From assembly GCA_963825405.1 (NCBI GenBank), contig CAWGTB010000001.1:682001-746000 (forward strand): 64,000 bases of DNA, in the 5' to 3' direction. The notes beneath the pieces were generated by a model. That model was not told where the DNA came from. It saw nothing but the letters and a program-made list of their open reading frames with translations, and did not search any database. Both the position numbers and the translations under genes were made by a program. This DNA is from JACPNO01 sp963825405 (GTDB taxonomy: Bacteria > Acidobacteriota > Terriglobia > Bryobacterales > Bryobacteraceae). How positions within the stretch are numbered: the first letter of the stretch is position 1; each line of letters opens with the position of its first letter. Of this stretch, positions 46,790 to 57,470 are shown piece after piece.

Positions 46790-48962
46790 TTAGTCGCGCG
46801 TGACGGTGAAGATGTGGGCGACCCGCACCGCAGGGTCGAGGCGCACGAAGTTGGCTTGGCTCCACCGGAAGGACTCGCCGGTGAGTTCATCGGTGACGGT
46901 GAACCCCTCGTGCCAGTCCAGCCCCAGCGCGGGCATGTCTAGCCAGACCGTGGCTTCCCTGGTCTGATGCGGATCAAGATTCACTACAGTCAGGACGACG
47001 TCAGCCCCCCGGTCGGGGACCGTGCGTGCCAAAACCGCGTCGGTCGTTCCCGTGCTGAAGGCCGCGCCGCCCTGTTCCCCCGCCTGCGGCGCCGCCTGTA
47101 CGGAGGATCTCTCCGTGATGGTACCTGCCCCGTAGGTGCTCTCCGTACCCGTCCCAGGAGCCGTTTTCTCCGGCCCGGCACCCTCTTGGAGAAGCAGATC
47201 AGCTCAGGCTGATCCACGTGGTGGAAGCGTAGATTACGCAGCCAGTGCAGCGCCTGGTTGCTCTTTGCGAATTCTGTTGAGGTGTCGTGATGAAAGGAGC
47301 GATTCCCAGGCCGTCCCGCGGGCCGCGTCCCAGTCGCGCGACCCGGTACTGGTACTTCTCCGAGTCCAGGTACTCCTCGCTGCCCGGGTCGTACCGGGAT
47401 GTTCTCGCACAGCTCGAAGCCCGAGTAGATGCCCCAGGTCGGGCTGAGCATGCGCGGCGAGCACGGCCCGGATCTTGAACGCCGCCTGCCCGCCGTGCAC
47501 GAGGTACGTCGTGCAGGATGTCCGGGGTGTTGGCGAAGAAGTTGGGGCGCATGTAGGCGGCCGCCGGGCCCGACAGCTCGGCCAGGTAGTCGGTGAGCTC
47601 GTCCTTGGTGTTGCGCCACGTGAAGTACGTGTACGACTGGTGGAAGCCGACCTTGCCCAAGCGTGGCCATCATCGCGGGCCGGGTGAACGCCTCGGCCAG
47701 GAACAGCACGTCCGGGTCGGTCGCGCGGATGTCCGCCAGCAGCCGGTCCCAGAAGCTTCACCGGCTTGGTGTGCGGGTTGTCCACGCGGAAGATCCGGAC
47801 GCCGTGATCCATCCACAGCCGGACGATCCGGTTAATTTCCTGGTAAAGGCCTTCAAAATCGTTGTCGAAGTTAAAGCGGATAGATGTCCTGGTATTTCTT
47901 CGGCGGGTTCTCCGCGTAGGCGATGGTCCCGTCGGCCCGGATGGTGAACCACTCCGGGTGCTCCTTGGCCCACGGGTGGTCGGGCGACGCGTTCAGCGCC
48001 AGGTCGATGGCGACCTCCAGGCCGAGCTCGCGCGCCCGCGCCACGAAGGCGGCGAAGTCCGCGAACGTGCCGAGGTCGGGGTGGATCGCGTCGTGCCCGC
48101 CATCGGATGAGCCGATCGCCCAGGGCGAGCCGGGGTCGCCCGGCCCGGCCTGCAGCGCGTTGTTGCGCCCCTTGCGGAACGTCGTCCCGATCGGGTGGAT
48201 CGGCGGCAGGTAGACGACGTCGAAGCCCATCTCCGCGATCGCCTCCAGGCGCCGCGCGGCGGTGCGGAAGCTTCCCGACACCGGCTCACGGCGGCCCATC
48301 GGGTCGACCTGCACCCCCTCCGAGCGGGGGAAGAACTCATACCAGGACCCGAACAGCGCGCGCTGGCCGGTCGACCTGCACCGGCATCCTGGCCGACCTG
48401 GTGACCAGGTCGCGCAGCGGGTACCGGTCCAGGACGGCGGTCACCTGGGGCGCCTGCGGCGGCGGCCAGCCGGTCCCAGTGGCGGCAGCGAGCGGTCGCG
48501 CAGCCTCTTCGCCAGGTCGGTGAGGACCGCGCGGGCCGCCGCCGGCCTCGCCGCGCCCGGCGGCTGCCTGATGGCCCGGGCCGCCCGCTCGAACAGCAGC
48601 GCCCCCTCGGTCAGCATCAGCTCGACGTCCAGGCCGGCGGGGATCTTGATCGCCGCGTCGTGATGCCAGTGGCCGATCGGGTCGCTCCACGCCTCCACGG
48701 TGGAACGTCCACAGGCCCTCATCCCCGACGGTGACGTCCGCGCCGTACCGGTCCGTGCCCGGCGCCAGCCTCGGTGCATCGGCGCGAGCGGGCCGGGCTG
48801 GCCCTTCGGATCTCGCAGCACCACCCCGGCCCCGAGCGTCCCGTGCCCCTCGATGATGACGGTGGCGGTCACCTCGAAGGTCTCTCCCGCGACGGCCTTG
48901 GCGGGACGGCGCCCGCACTCCACCGCGGGCTGCATGTCAAGGATGGGGATGCGTCCGATCAC
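46790..48962 (-). CDS. glgE: Maltose-1-phosphate maltosyltransferase, frameshifted
   Basis: A GH13_3 enzyme that transfers maltosyl units from maltose 1-phosphate to alpha-glucan. The N-terminal domain begins GRIPILDMQPAVECGRRPAK. The barrel has EMGFDVVYLPPIHPIGTTFR and KGRNNAL, nucleophile aspartate in GVRIFRVDNPHTKPV, acid glutamate in DVLFLAEAFTRPAMM, then GFHQSYTYFTWRNTK and YMRPNFFANTPDILHD. The C-terminal beta domain ends GESFRWSQANFVRLDPAVRV. More than ten frame changes are needed, the worst-affected gene in the window. It is the first gene of glgE, treS, pep2, glgB and is divergent from glgP. Confidence 0.88.
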
Positions 48963-49155
48963 CCGGTTACCGTACCCATTTGCGATTCACGAATTCACGC
49001 CGGCCCGTGCTGATTGAGAACGCCTATGAAGCGGGGGCAGCGCGGACCGGCGCGTGCGCGGGCACTGGCCGTGGCGCTCACTTGACCGGAGCTTTACGCA
49101 ATCCAATGCCATCGCCACTCGCAGGTGCAACAGCGGGACCCTATGATGGCTCCCC

Positions 49156-51733
49156 GTGAGAGCGATCCGACGTTTCACCGTCCGCGTGACGCTGCCGCAG
49201 CCGCTGGCGCCGCTGCAGGACCTGATGCTCAACCTCCGCTGGTCCTGGCACCAGCCGACGGTGGAGCTGCTGTCGTCCATCGACCCGGCCGCCTGGGCCG
49301 CCGCGGGGGTGACCCGGTGGCGATGCTCAGCTCGCTGCGCCCGGGCAAGCTCAGCGAGCTGGCGGCTGACGAGGACTTCCTGCGGCGGCTGCACGGCGTC
49401 GTGGACGACCTGCGCGCCTACACGACCGAGCCGCGCTGGTACCAGTCGGGCGCGCAGGCCGGCTCCGCTGGCGGCGCTGCCCGCCGCGATCGCCTACTTC
49501 TCGCCCGAGTACGGCATCACCGAGGTGCTGCCGCAGTACTCCGGTGGCCTCGGCATCCTGGCCGGCGACCACCTGAAGTCGGCCAGCGACCTGGGCGTGC
49601 CGCTCATCGGCGTGGGCCTGCTGTACCGGCACGGGTACTTCACCCAGTCGCTGTCCGCCGACGGCTGGCAGGCCGAGCGCTACCCGGCCGACGACCCCAA
49701 CGGCCTGCCGCTGACGCTGCTGCGGTGGCTGACGGAGACTGCCCGGTCAAGGTCTCGGTGAACCTCGCCGACGGCAAGGTGCTCACCGCGCAGGTGTGGG
49801 TCGCCCAGGTCGGCCGGGTGCCGCTGCTGATGCTCGACTCCTACGTCGAGGAGAACGACCCCGAGCTGCACGAGGTCACCGACCGGCTGTACGGCGGCGG
49901 CACCGAGCACCGGCTGCGCCAGGAGCTGCTGCTCGGCATCGGCGGCGTCCGGGCGGTGCGCGCGTTCTGCGCGATCACCGGCCACGCCGAGCCGGAGGTG
50001 TTCCACACCAACGAGGGCCACGCCGGCTTCCTCGGGCTGGAGCGGATCCGCGAGTACGTCTCTTCCGGCCTGGCGTTCGATGAGGCGGTCGAGCTGTCGC
50101 GGGCCGGCACCGTGTTCACCACGCACACCCCGGTGCCCGCCGGCATCGACCGGTTCCCGCGCAGCCTGGTCGAGCGGTACTTCGGCTCCGGCGCGGCCGG
50201 CGACCTGCCGCTGGACCGGGTCCTCGCCTTCGGCGCGGAGACCTACCCCGGCGGCGACCCGGACGTGTTCAACATGGCCGTCATGGGCATGCGGCTGGCC
50301 CAGCGGGTCAACGGCGTGTCCGTGCTGCACGGCCAGGTCAGCCGGGAGATGTTCGCCGGCCTGTGGCCCGGGTTCGACGTCACCGAGGTGCCGATCGGGT
50401 CGATCACCAACGGCGTGCACGCGCCGACCTGGGTCGCCCGCGAGATGGCCGACCTCGGCGACGCCGTCGGCCGCCGCGGAGGCCGACGCCGGCGAGCTGT
50501 GGTCAGGTCCGCCGCCGAGCTGCGCGCCCGGCTGGTCATCGAGACCCGGCGCCGGCTGCGCGAGTCCTGGCGGCAGCGCGGCGCGTCCGGCGCCGAGCTG
50601 CACCTGGATCGACGGCGTGCTCGACCCGAGACGTCCTCACGATCGGGTTCGCCCGCCGGGTGCCGTCCTACAAGCGGCTGACCCTCATGCTGAACGACCC
50701 GGCGCGGCTGACTGGCCTGCTGCTCGACCCCGACCGGCCCATCCAGATCGTGATCGCCGGCAAGGCGCACCCGGCGGACGAGGGCGGCAAGCGGCTGATC
50801 CAGCAGATGGTCCGGTTCGCCGACTCCGAGACGGTCCGCCGCCGGATCGTGTTCCTGCCGGACTACGACATGGCCATGGCCTCCTTCCTGGTCGCGGGCT
50901 GCCGACGTCTGGCTGAACAACCCGCTGCGGCCGCTGGAGGCCTGCGGCACCTCCGGCATGAAGGTGGCGCTGAACGGCGGGCTGAACGTGTCCGTCCGGG
51001 ATGGCTGGTGGGACGAGTGGTACGACGGCGGCAACGGGTGGGAGATCCCGACCGCCGACGGCGTGGCCGATCCCTCTCGTCGCGATGAGCTTGAGGCCTC
51101 GGCCCTGTACGAGCTGCTCGCCAAGTCGGTCGCGCCGCTGTTCTACGACCGGGACGCAGACGGGGTTCCGCAGGGCTGGCTGGAGATGGTCCGGCACATG
51201 TTCCGCAGCCTTGGCCCGCGTGTCCAGGCGGACCGGATGGTCGGCGACTACGTGGCGGCCCTGTACACCCCGGCCGCCCAGGCGTCGCGGACGCTGACGG
51301 CGGACTCGATGTCGGCGCGCCCGGGAGCTGGCCGCGTGGAAGCGGCGGGTCCGTGCCGCATGGCCGTCGGTGCACATCGAGCACGTCGAGGCCGACCCGG
51401 CGCGAGCTGTCGCTCGGCTCGCAGCTGAACGTGCACGTCACGGTCGCGCTTGACGGCCTGACCAGCGGGGACGTCGGCGTGGAGGTGGTCTACGGCCACG
51501 CCGGGGATGACGACGAGATCATCGAGCCGTCCTACGCGACGCTGACAGGCCGAGGACAGCGACCCTGGCGGCCCGGTGAGGTTCTGGGGCCGGTGGAACT
51601 GGGCCGCCCGGGCCCGTTCGGCTACACGGTCCGCGTCGTGCCCAAGCACCCGCTGCTGTCCAGCCGCGCCGAGCTCGGCCTGGTCACCTACCCCGACGCC
51701 CCGTCCGGCATGACCAACGGCGACTTGCGCTGA
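49156..51733 (+). CDS. glgP: Alpha-glucan phosphorylase, frameshifted
   Basis: Releases glucose 1-phosphate from glycogen using pyridoxal phosphate. The start GTG 49156 gives RAIRRFTVRVTLPQPLAPL and LNLRWSWHQPTVELL, the usual beginning of the actinobacterial (about 850-residue) type. Further segments are YFSPEYGITEVLPQYSGGLG, EVFHTNEGHAGFLGLERIRE, GSITNGVHAPTWVAREMADL, IGFARRVPSYKRLTLML and the PLP-lysine region ACGTSGMKVALNGGLNVSV. Frameshifts lie near 49310, 49470, 49740, 50475, 50610, 50905 and 51320-51400. It is divergent from glgE, so synthesis and breakdown of the glucan share a promoter region (48963-49155). Confidence 0.9.
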
Positions 51734-51738
51734 GTTTC

Positions 51739-51764
51739 CCGGGGGGTGCACACCAACCCCCCGG
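51739..51764 (+). terminator. GC-rich hairpin after glgP
   Basis: A perfect nine-base stem, CCGGGGGGT and ACCCCCCGG, with an eight-base loop, starting five bases after the glgP stop. There is no T run, as is common for terminator hairpins in high-GC actinobacteria. It fits the end of the glgP transcript. Confidence 0.65.
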
Positions 51765-52177
51765 ACCCCCACCCGCTCGGGTCCTCGCCGTACCATCAGG
51801 CTGCGCCGCGCGGGACCCCTCGCGCTTCGCTGCCGGGGCCCGCGGGCTCGCCCGATCGCTCGAAGCTCGCTCGCTCGCTTCGCCTCGCGATGCCTCCCGC
51901 CGTACACGCCACGACGCCCAGCGGCTCGAATGCGCATTCCAGCCACTGGCAAACGGATGGAATGGGCTTCCGATGCCGCTCTTTCGGGAGCAAACGCGCA
52001 ATCCGTGCGCGTGGCAGCGGTGCGAACGCACATCTGATTCCCTGCCCGGGAAGCGGAACGCGCGGTCGCTCTGCTCGCTGGCGGTTGGGATGCGCGTCCG
52101 TGCAGGTTAGCGCGTGGTTGTTAGCGCATTCGGTCTGCTGGGCCGCGGACCGTTTGCGCGTTCCGTCCGCTCCCTAC
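51765..52177. other. Gene-poor gap with degenerate repeats
   Basis: About 410 bases with no believable gene. The first half is Ser/Arg-like low complexity (CTCGCTCGCTCGCTT near 51870). The second half shares words with the repeat region near 40,000: GGTTGGGATGCGCG, TTAGCGCATTCGGTCTGCTG and GTTTGCGCGTTCCGTC. It separates glgP from the convergent PadR gene. Confidence 0.5.
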
Positions 52178-52825
52178 TTATGTTCGGGTTCTCGGCGGTG
52201 TAGCAGCGTCGGGTAACGCCCGGCGGCGGCTGCGCCGGGCTGAGTGCTCTTCGGCGGCTTCCTCGGCGGCCTGGTCGGTCGCGCCAGAGGCCGAGAGGTC
52301 GATGAGGCGCTGGGCGGCGCGGGACTCGGCGGCCTCGACGCACTCAAGCTCGGCGTTGGTGCGCAAGATCGCGACCTCGATGGTGAACGCCGCGCCCGGG
52401 TCATCGGCGCGCTCGCGGCGCAGCGTCTGCAGGGTCTTGGACTCCGCCAGCAGTGCCCGGCGCTGGGTGCGGCAGATCTGGCGGACCGCTTCCTCGCCGC
52501 GCAGGCTCGCGGCCAGCACCTTCTGCACGAACTCGTCCCGGAACCCGGCGCTGCGCCGCACCGGCTCGTCTAGCCACCCTGTCAACTGCTCCCGGCCGAC
52601 GTCGGTGATCTCCAGGACCGAGCGGTCCGGCCGCATGCCCTCCTGTGGCTGCACCCGGGAGGTTATGAGCTGTTCACGCTCCATTTTATGGATTACCTCA
52701 TAGATGTAACCCTTATTTAGTCCGCCGTACTCCGGGCCTAGGGCAGCCTCAATCTGGACCTTCATCTGCCAGCCATGGCTGGGTCCGCCCTCGAGGAGCG
52801 CGAGGATCACGTGTTGGAAGGCCAC
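52178..52825 (-). CDS. PadR-family transcriptional regulator
   Basis: A 215-residue regulator with an N-terminal winged-helix PadR domain (ILALLEGGPSHGWQMKVQIE, YGGLNKGYIYEVIHKMEREQ, SVLEITDVGREQLTGWLDE) and a C-terminal helical dimerisation domain of the Vir_act_alpha_C type (FVQKVLAASLRGEEAVRQIC, RRALLAESKTLQTLRRERAD). PadR proteins are usually repressors released by small hydrophobic ligands and bind dyad operators near their own promoters. It is divergent from the ATPase-like gene, with a 14-base palindrome in the 129-base gap. That setting, a PadR next to an ABC/FtsX pair, is common in Actinobacteria. Confidence 0.9.
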   Translation of the reverse strand: MAFQHVILALLEGGPSHGWQMKVQIEAALGPEYGGLNKGYIYEVIHKMEREQLITSRVQPQEGMRPDRSVLEITDVGREQLTGWLDEPVRRSAGFRDEFVQKVLAASLRGEEAVRQICRTQRRALLAESKTLQTLRRERADDPGAAFTIEVAILRTNAELECVEAAESRAAQRLIDLSASGATDQAAEEAAEEHSARRSRRRALPDAATPPRTRT

Positions 52826-52934
52826 TTGACGACCCTACCGGAGCAGTGCCCGGACCCGGCCGCGCTAAAGCAGACCGTAACCGCTGTGCCACGTTCGGCC
52901 AGGCATCGCGTAGTAGCCAGATACCTTGGCAACT

Positions 52935-52948
52935 ACTACCTAGGTAGT
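52935..52948. promoter_or_regulatory. Palindromic operator, PadR/ATPase-like divergent promoter
   Basis: A perfect palindrome ACTACCTAGGTAGT lies seven bases before the ATG at 52955 and within the PadR upstream region. Its central TACCTAGGTA is identical to the core of the palindrome in front of pstC. Dyads of this size fit PadR dimers. Its position over the translation start suggests repression. Confidence 0.65.
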
Positions 52949-52954
52949 GGGTAC

Positions 52955-53718
52955 ATGAGGCAATATGGCGGCGTGGTGGAGAGCAGGCCGCCAGACGACG
53001 GTGGCGGGGCACTGCAGCCCGGAGCGGAGCTACGCGTTTCCGTTGGCCTCCGCCTGGACGTGCCGCCAGGCCAGAGCGTGGCGCTGCTGAGCCAGCCGCA
53101 GGAGGCGGCGGTCGGGTCCTGGACGTGATCGCCGGGCTGCGCCGCCCGGCGAACGCGGACCCCGCGGGCGGTGCGCTGGTGGACGGGGTTGCCGTTGACC
53201 GGCTGCGCGGGGCCGGCCTGGATCGTTACCGCGCGAGCCGGGGGCTGCTGTCGCCCCGGTTCCCGCTGCTGCCCTCCCGATCCGTCCTCGACAACGTGCT
53301 GGCCGCGCTTCCCTCCGGCCGGGTTGATGCCCGGGCGCGGGGGCGTGCAGCGGAACTGCTGCGACTCACCGGTGCCACGGGTCTGGAGGCACCGGTGAGT
53401 ACGCTGACGGCCGAGGAGCAGTGGCGGGTGCAGGTGGCCAGGGCGCTGCTGCCAGCTCCGCGGCTGGTGCTCGTTGAGGACCCGGCGGAAGTCCTGCGCG
53501 CATCCGGCAAGGAAGCCCGCGCCGCGACGGCGATCTGGGACCTGCTGACGGACATGCACGCGGTCTTCGGATTCACGCTGCTGGTCGCAACCAGCCGGAC
53601 GGCGTCCGCCATCCGCTGCCAGCGAATGGTCACGCTGTCTGGCGGGGCCGTCACCGATGACGAGCTGACCGGCGGCGATGACCCGTGGACGCGCGGCCGC
53701 ATCGACCGGATCGGCTGA
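52955..53718 (+). CDS. Degenerate ABC-ATPase-like protein, frameshifted
   Basis: About 254 residues aligning with MacB/LolD-type ATPases but with key motifs altered. The start ATG 52955 gives LRVSVGLRLDVPPGQSVALL; the frame changes near 53098 into GGGGRVLDVIAGLRRPANAD. Where Walker A (GxxGxGKS/T) should lie, the sequence reads roughly SQPGGGGRV, with no GKS/GKT. The signature region reads STLTAEEQWRVQVARALLP instead of LSGGQ, and Walker B reads RLVLVEDPAEVL without the usual DEP glutamate. It probably cannot hydrolyse ATP normally. It is followed by a short FtsX-type permease and preceded by a divergent PadR gene. Confidence 0.65.
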
Positions 53719-53838
53719 CCAGCCGTGCGCTGCGCGACGACTCGGGCCACTGTCTTGATCCAGGGATTGGGCGACTGCGAGTGCGCCAGCACGGCTCCCG
53801 GATCGCGGGGTCGCTGGTACCAGCACGTACCTGATAAC

Positions 53839-53862
53839 GCCCGCGATGGTTGCATCGCGGGC
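53839..53862. repeat. Ten-base inverted repeat before the permease gene
   Basis: GCCCGCGATG, GTTG loop, CATCGCGGGC: a perfect stem of ten base pairs in the 170-base gap between the ATPase-like gene and the permease, ending 27 bases before GTG 53889. No T run follows. It could be a transcript-stabilising or attenuating hairpin between the two genes. Confidence 0.5.
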
Positions 53863-53888
53863 GCTAGCGGACCGATGCGACGGCGCCA

Positions 53889-54859
53889 GTGCGGCTAGCG
53901 CGCGGGTACCTGAGCACGGCGCGCGGGCGGGTGAGCGTCTGGCTGGCCGCGATCGCGGTGGCGGCGGCGGACACCGTGCTCGGCGTTGCCGTCACCGCGC
54001 CGCAGGGACCAGACGTTGGCAGCATCGTGATCGCCATCTTCACGACGGTCGCGGCCGAGGTCGCGATCGTCGTCGGGGCGATGGGCGCGCTGCGCGACCG
54101 CAGCCGCGACATCGCCACGCTCCGCGCCCTGGGATGGCCCGCATGGCGGGTGCGGTGGAAGCTGATGCGCTCCTTCGGGCTGATCGGCATCGCCGTGGGC
54201 ATGGCGGCCCTGCTGCTTGCCTGGGTGGCTCAGGCGCTGCTCGGGAGCGGCTGGTCAGCTGGCTCGCCCGAGTTTGGCTGGCGGCTGGCGAGCATGCCCG
54301 GCGCGTTCGGGATGATGGTCGCCGGGGCGTGGTGGCCGGTGCGCGCGATGACGGGGGATGGCGCGGGGACGGCGGGCAGAGTATCCCGCACCCTGCTCAA
54401 GGGCACGCTGGTCGCCGGGGCGGGGATGGCCTTGAGCCTGCAGCTGGCCGTGCACTGGGCCTGGCTGAGGCATCCGGTGCCAGGCCAGCCGGGGGCGTGG
54501 CGGACAAGCGTCGCCGACTGGGTGGCGGTCGCGGTCATCGTGGCGCTGGCGGTGGGCACCGTCGGCGACCTGGGGTGGCTGGCCGCCCTGGAACGGGCAG
54601 GAGAGTCGCGCACGCTGCGCGCCATGGGCTGGTCCGCGCGCGGGCTAGCCTGGGTGGCGGCCGTTGACGCGCTGCCGCTCGGCTTGGCCGGGGGGTCGTC
54701 GCCGGCGTCCTGGACGTGGCGGGCAGCCTCGCCGTGGCCCATCGCATGCCGCAGCGGATGCTGGCGGTGGTGGCCATCACGGTCGCGGCCAGCATCGCGG
54801 TCAGCCTGCTGGCGGCGGGCGCGGCTGCGCTGGTCCGGCGTGGCGCGCTGCCAAGGTAA
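53889..54859 (+). CDS. Short FtsX/MacB-type permease, frameshifted
   Basis: About 323 residues with six predicted helices. Two FtsX-type cytoplasmic loops are clear: DRSRDIATLRALGWPAWRVR and ERAGESRTLRAMGWSARGLA, each followed by two helices. There is no large extracytoplasmic domain and the N terminus (RLARGYLSTARGRVSVWLAA) starts directly at a helix, so it is shorter than usual MacB-like subunits. A frameshift near 54693 separates the last helices (RMLAVVAITVAASIAVSLLA); with it restored, the stop is at 54857-59. It is the natural partner of the degenerate ATPase-like protein. Confidence 0.75.
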
Positions 54860-54964
54860 CGGAACCATAAACCGGTCAGCCGGTGTGAAAGCCACTGTTC
54901 ACCGGCGGTTTCACCTCAGGTCGCATATCGCCGCAGCCCGAGTGGTTGAATCAGCTCCGTAGAC

Positions 54965-54980
54965 AGGTACCTAGGTACCT
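54965..54980. promoter_or_regulatory. Palindromic operator upstream of pstC
   Basis: A perfect 16-base palindrome, AGGTACCTAGGTACCT, in the 213-base gap before the pstC start. It shares the ten-base core TACCTAGGTA with the palindrome in the PadR/ATPase-like promoter. An AT-richer stretch (GTAACTGTATTAAAAC) follows immediately, consistent with an adjacent promoter. Confidence 0.65.
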
Positions 54981-55072
54981 CGTAACTGTATTAAAACAAC
55001 ATCTGCGCTGGCAATGAAGCCCCTGCGGGCCGACGCCAGCGAGCGCATCGGACGCAGGAGGGGACCCGTTCC

Positions 55073-56185
55073 GTGCACAGCGACGAGTCGCCGACGGCTG
55101 GCGATAACGCGGGGCTTGAGGGCCTGGGCTCCCGTCCCGTGAGGTGCCCCCACCGCCGGGCACGCCTAGAGGGAAACCCAGGGGCGGTGCCGCGCCGGGT
55201 CGCCCGGAGCCGCGCCGCCGCAGCCTGCGGTCCCGGCTGAGCAGGTCCGACTTCGTGTTCCGGGGCATCCTGCGGGGCGGCGGGGTCTTCGTCCTCGTGC
55301 TTGAGCTGCTGGTGGGCGTGTTTCTCTTCTACCAGGCCAACGTCGCGCTCAGGAAGGCTGGCTGGTCGTTCTTCACCACCCAGCAGTGGAATCCCGGATC
55401 CGGCGGCTTCGGGATCGCGGCCGTCCTGGTCGGGACGGTGCTCATCGCCCTAGTCGCGGTCGTCATCGCCATCCCGCTGTCGCTCGGCGCGGCGCTGTAC
55501 ATCTCGGAGTACGCGCCGCTGGCGATCAAGCGGCCGCTTGCCTCACTGGTCGACCTGATGGCGGCGGTGCCCAGCGTGGTCTTCGGCCTCTGGGGCTGCC
55601 TACCTGCTGCAGTGGAAGATGGTCGCGCTGTCGAAGTGGATCAGCACCTGGTTCTTCTGGATTCCGATCTTCCAGGTCAGCGGCGTCCAGCGGGGCGACC
55701 CGACGGTGCCCGCCACGACGTACACGTCGTCGACCTTCATGGCCGGCACCGTGGTCTCGCTCATGATCACGCCCATCGCCTGCTCGATCATGCGCGAGGC
55801 GTTCAGCCAGGCCCCGATCGGCGAGCGGGAGGGCGCCGTCGCCCTCGGCGCGACCCGGTGGGGGATGATCCGCTCGGTGGTGCTCCCGTTCGGCCAGGGG
55901 GCGATGATCGGCGGCGTCATGCTCGGCCTGGGGCGGGCGCTCGGGGAGACCATCGCGGTGGCGCTCATCATCTCGCCTGACTACATCATCCAGCCGCACA
56001 TCCTGCAAAAGGGCGCCAGCTCCATCTCCAGCCTCATCGCGCTGAACTACCAGGAGACCACCCCGTTCGGCATCAGCGCGCTGATGGCGGCCGGGCTCGC
56101 GCTGTTCGCGCTCACGCTGGTCGTCAACCTCTTCGCCGCCCAGATCGTCGCGCGCTCCCGGTCCGGGGCGGTGAGCGATGCCTGA
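55073..56185 (+). CDS. pstC: Phosphate-type ABC permease PstC, frameshifted
   Basis: The start is probably GTG 55073, which has a perfect AGGAGG site nine bases upstream; the open frame from GTG 55144 has none, and one indel near 55140 would join them. The core starts LRSRLSRSDFVFRGILRGGG with TM1 (VFVLVLELLVGVFLFYQA). Then come the PstC segments IAIPLSLGAALYISEYAP, VDLMAAVPSVVFGLWG, an extra T near 55613, EREGAVALGATRWGMIRSVV (the EAA loop) and GRALGETIAVALII. It forms the phosphate channel with PstA. Its stop overlaps the pstA start. Confidence 0.88.
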
Positions 56186-57470
56186 GACCACCGTTTCGGC
56201 CCCGGCCACGACCTCGGTCACGACCTCGGCACCCAGCGCGGCGTCTGCGGCTGGCGCGACCCCTGATGGTGCCCAGCCGCGGACCACCGTGCCAGTCCGC
56301 TCCCAGCGGGGACGCCCGCAGCAGCCGCGGCCGCTGTCGATCCTGCGGGCCGGGGACGTGCTCGCCCTGATCGGGGCGCTGGCGGCAGCGCTGGCCACCA
56401 CCGCCCTGCTGTGGACGGAGCTCGCGCCGTTCACCGGCATCCTCGGCTTCGTCGTCGTGGCCTGGTGCCTGTTCGTGCTCTTCTACGCGGTGCTGATCTC
56501 CTTCGACGAGAACCGCCCGACGATGCGCGACCGGATCTCCGCCGTCGTGGTCCAGTCGCTCGGCGTGGTAGTCCTCGGGTCGCTGACCTTCATCATCATC
56601 TTCACCTTCTTCGAGGGCCGCGCGGCGCTGGTGCACGCCAACTTCTACACACAGGACATGCACACGGCCCTCGCGACCGACCCGTTGACAAAGGGCGGGA
56701 TGCTGCACGCGATGGCCGGGACGCTCATCGAGATCGGCATCGCGATGGCGGTCGCGGTCCCCCTCGGCCTGCTGGCCGCGGTGTTCCTCGCCGAGGTGCC
56801 GGGGCGGCTATCCCGGATCGTGCGGACCATCGTCGAGGCGATGACCGCGGTGCCCGACGTGCTCGCGGGACTGTTCGTCTACGCGGTGCTCCTCATCCTC
56901 GCCCCCCGGTACTCCGGGTTCGCGGCCGCGTGCGCGCTGGCCGTCACGGCGCTGCCGATCATCTGCCGGGCGGCCGACGTGGTGCTGCGCCTGGTGCCCG
57001 GCGGGCTGACCGAGGCGTCCTACGCTCTCGGTGCCGGGCAGTGGCGCACGGTCCGGCTCGTGACGCTGCCGACCGCCCGCTCCGGCCTCGCGACCGCCAT
57101 CATCCTCGGGGCCGCCCGGGCGATCGGCGAGACCGCCCCCGTGCTGCTGACCGCCGGGGTGACCGACAACCTCAACCTCAACCCCTTCAGCGGGCCGATG
57201 ATGTCACTGCCTCTGATGACGTACATCCAGACCTCGCAGGCGCAGGCCAGCGACATCGCCCGCGGGTTCGGGGCCGGGGCTGTCCTCCTCGCGCTCGTCC
57301 TCGTCCTGTTCTCAGCCGCCCGGGCCATCGGTGGCCGCGGCCCGGGCCAACTGTCTGGCCGGCAGCGGCGCCGACGCATGGCAGCCTCGCGGCGGGACCT
57401 GGCCCGCTACGAGCGCCGCGCGCGGTCGGCCGGCGCGCTCTCGCAAGGATTCCCGGGTGGTATGTCGTGA
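56178..57470 (+). CDS. pstA: Phosphate-type ABC permease PstA
   Basis: An intact 430-residue protein, longer than usual PstA because of a cytoplasmic N-terminal extension rich in Thr, Ala and Ser. TM segments and family motifs: GTLIEIGIAMAVAVPLGLLA, AVFLAEVPGRLSRIVRTIVE, AMTAVPDVLAGLFVYAVLL, EASYALGAGQWRTVRLVTLP (EAA loop) and GAARAIGETAPVLLTAGV. It pairs with PstC. The ATG overlaps the pstC stop and its own stop overlaps the GTG of the binding-protein gene, indicating tight coupling of C, A and S. Confidence 0.93.
   Translation: MPETTVSAPATTSVTTSAPSAASAAGATPDGAQPRTTVPVRSQRGRPQQPRPLSILRAGDVLALIGALAAALATTALLWTELAPFTGILGFVVVAWCLFVLFYAVLISFDENRPTMRDRISAVVVQSLGVVVLGSLTFIIIFTFFEGRAALVHANFYTQDMHTALATDPLTKGGMLHAMAGTLIEIGIAMAVAVPLGLLAAVFLAEVPGRLSRIVRTIVEAMTAVPDVLAGLFVYAVLLILAPRYSGFAAACALAVTALPIICRAADVVLRLVPGGLTEASYALGAGQWRTVRLVTLPTARSGLATAIILGAARAIGETAPVLLTAGVTDNLNLNPFSGPMMSLPLMTYIQTSQAQASDIARGFGAGAVLLALVLVLFSAARAIGGRGPGQLSGRQRRRRMAASRRDLARYERRARSAGALSQGFPGGMS

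Noticed and set aside
55144..55146. GTG 55144 as the pstC start
   Set aside because: No ribosome binding site precedes it, while GTG 55073 has a perfect AGGAGG at the right spacing; an indel near 55140 explains the frame difference.
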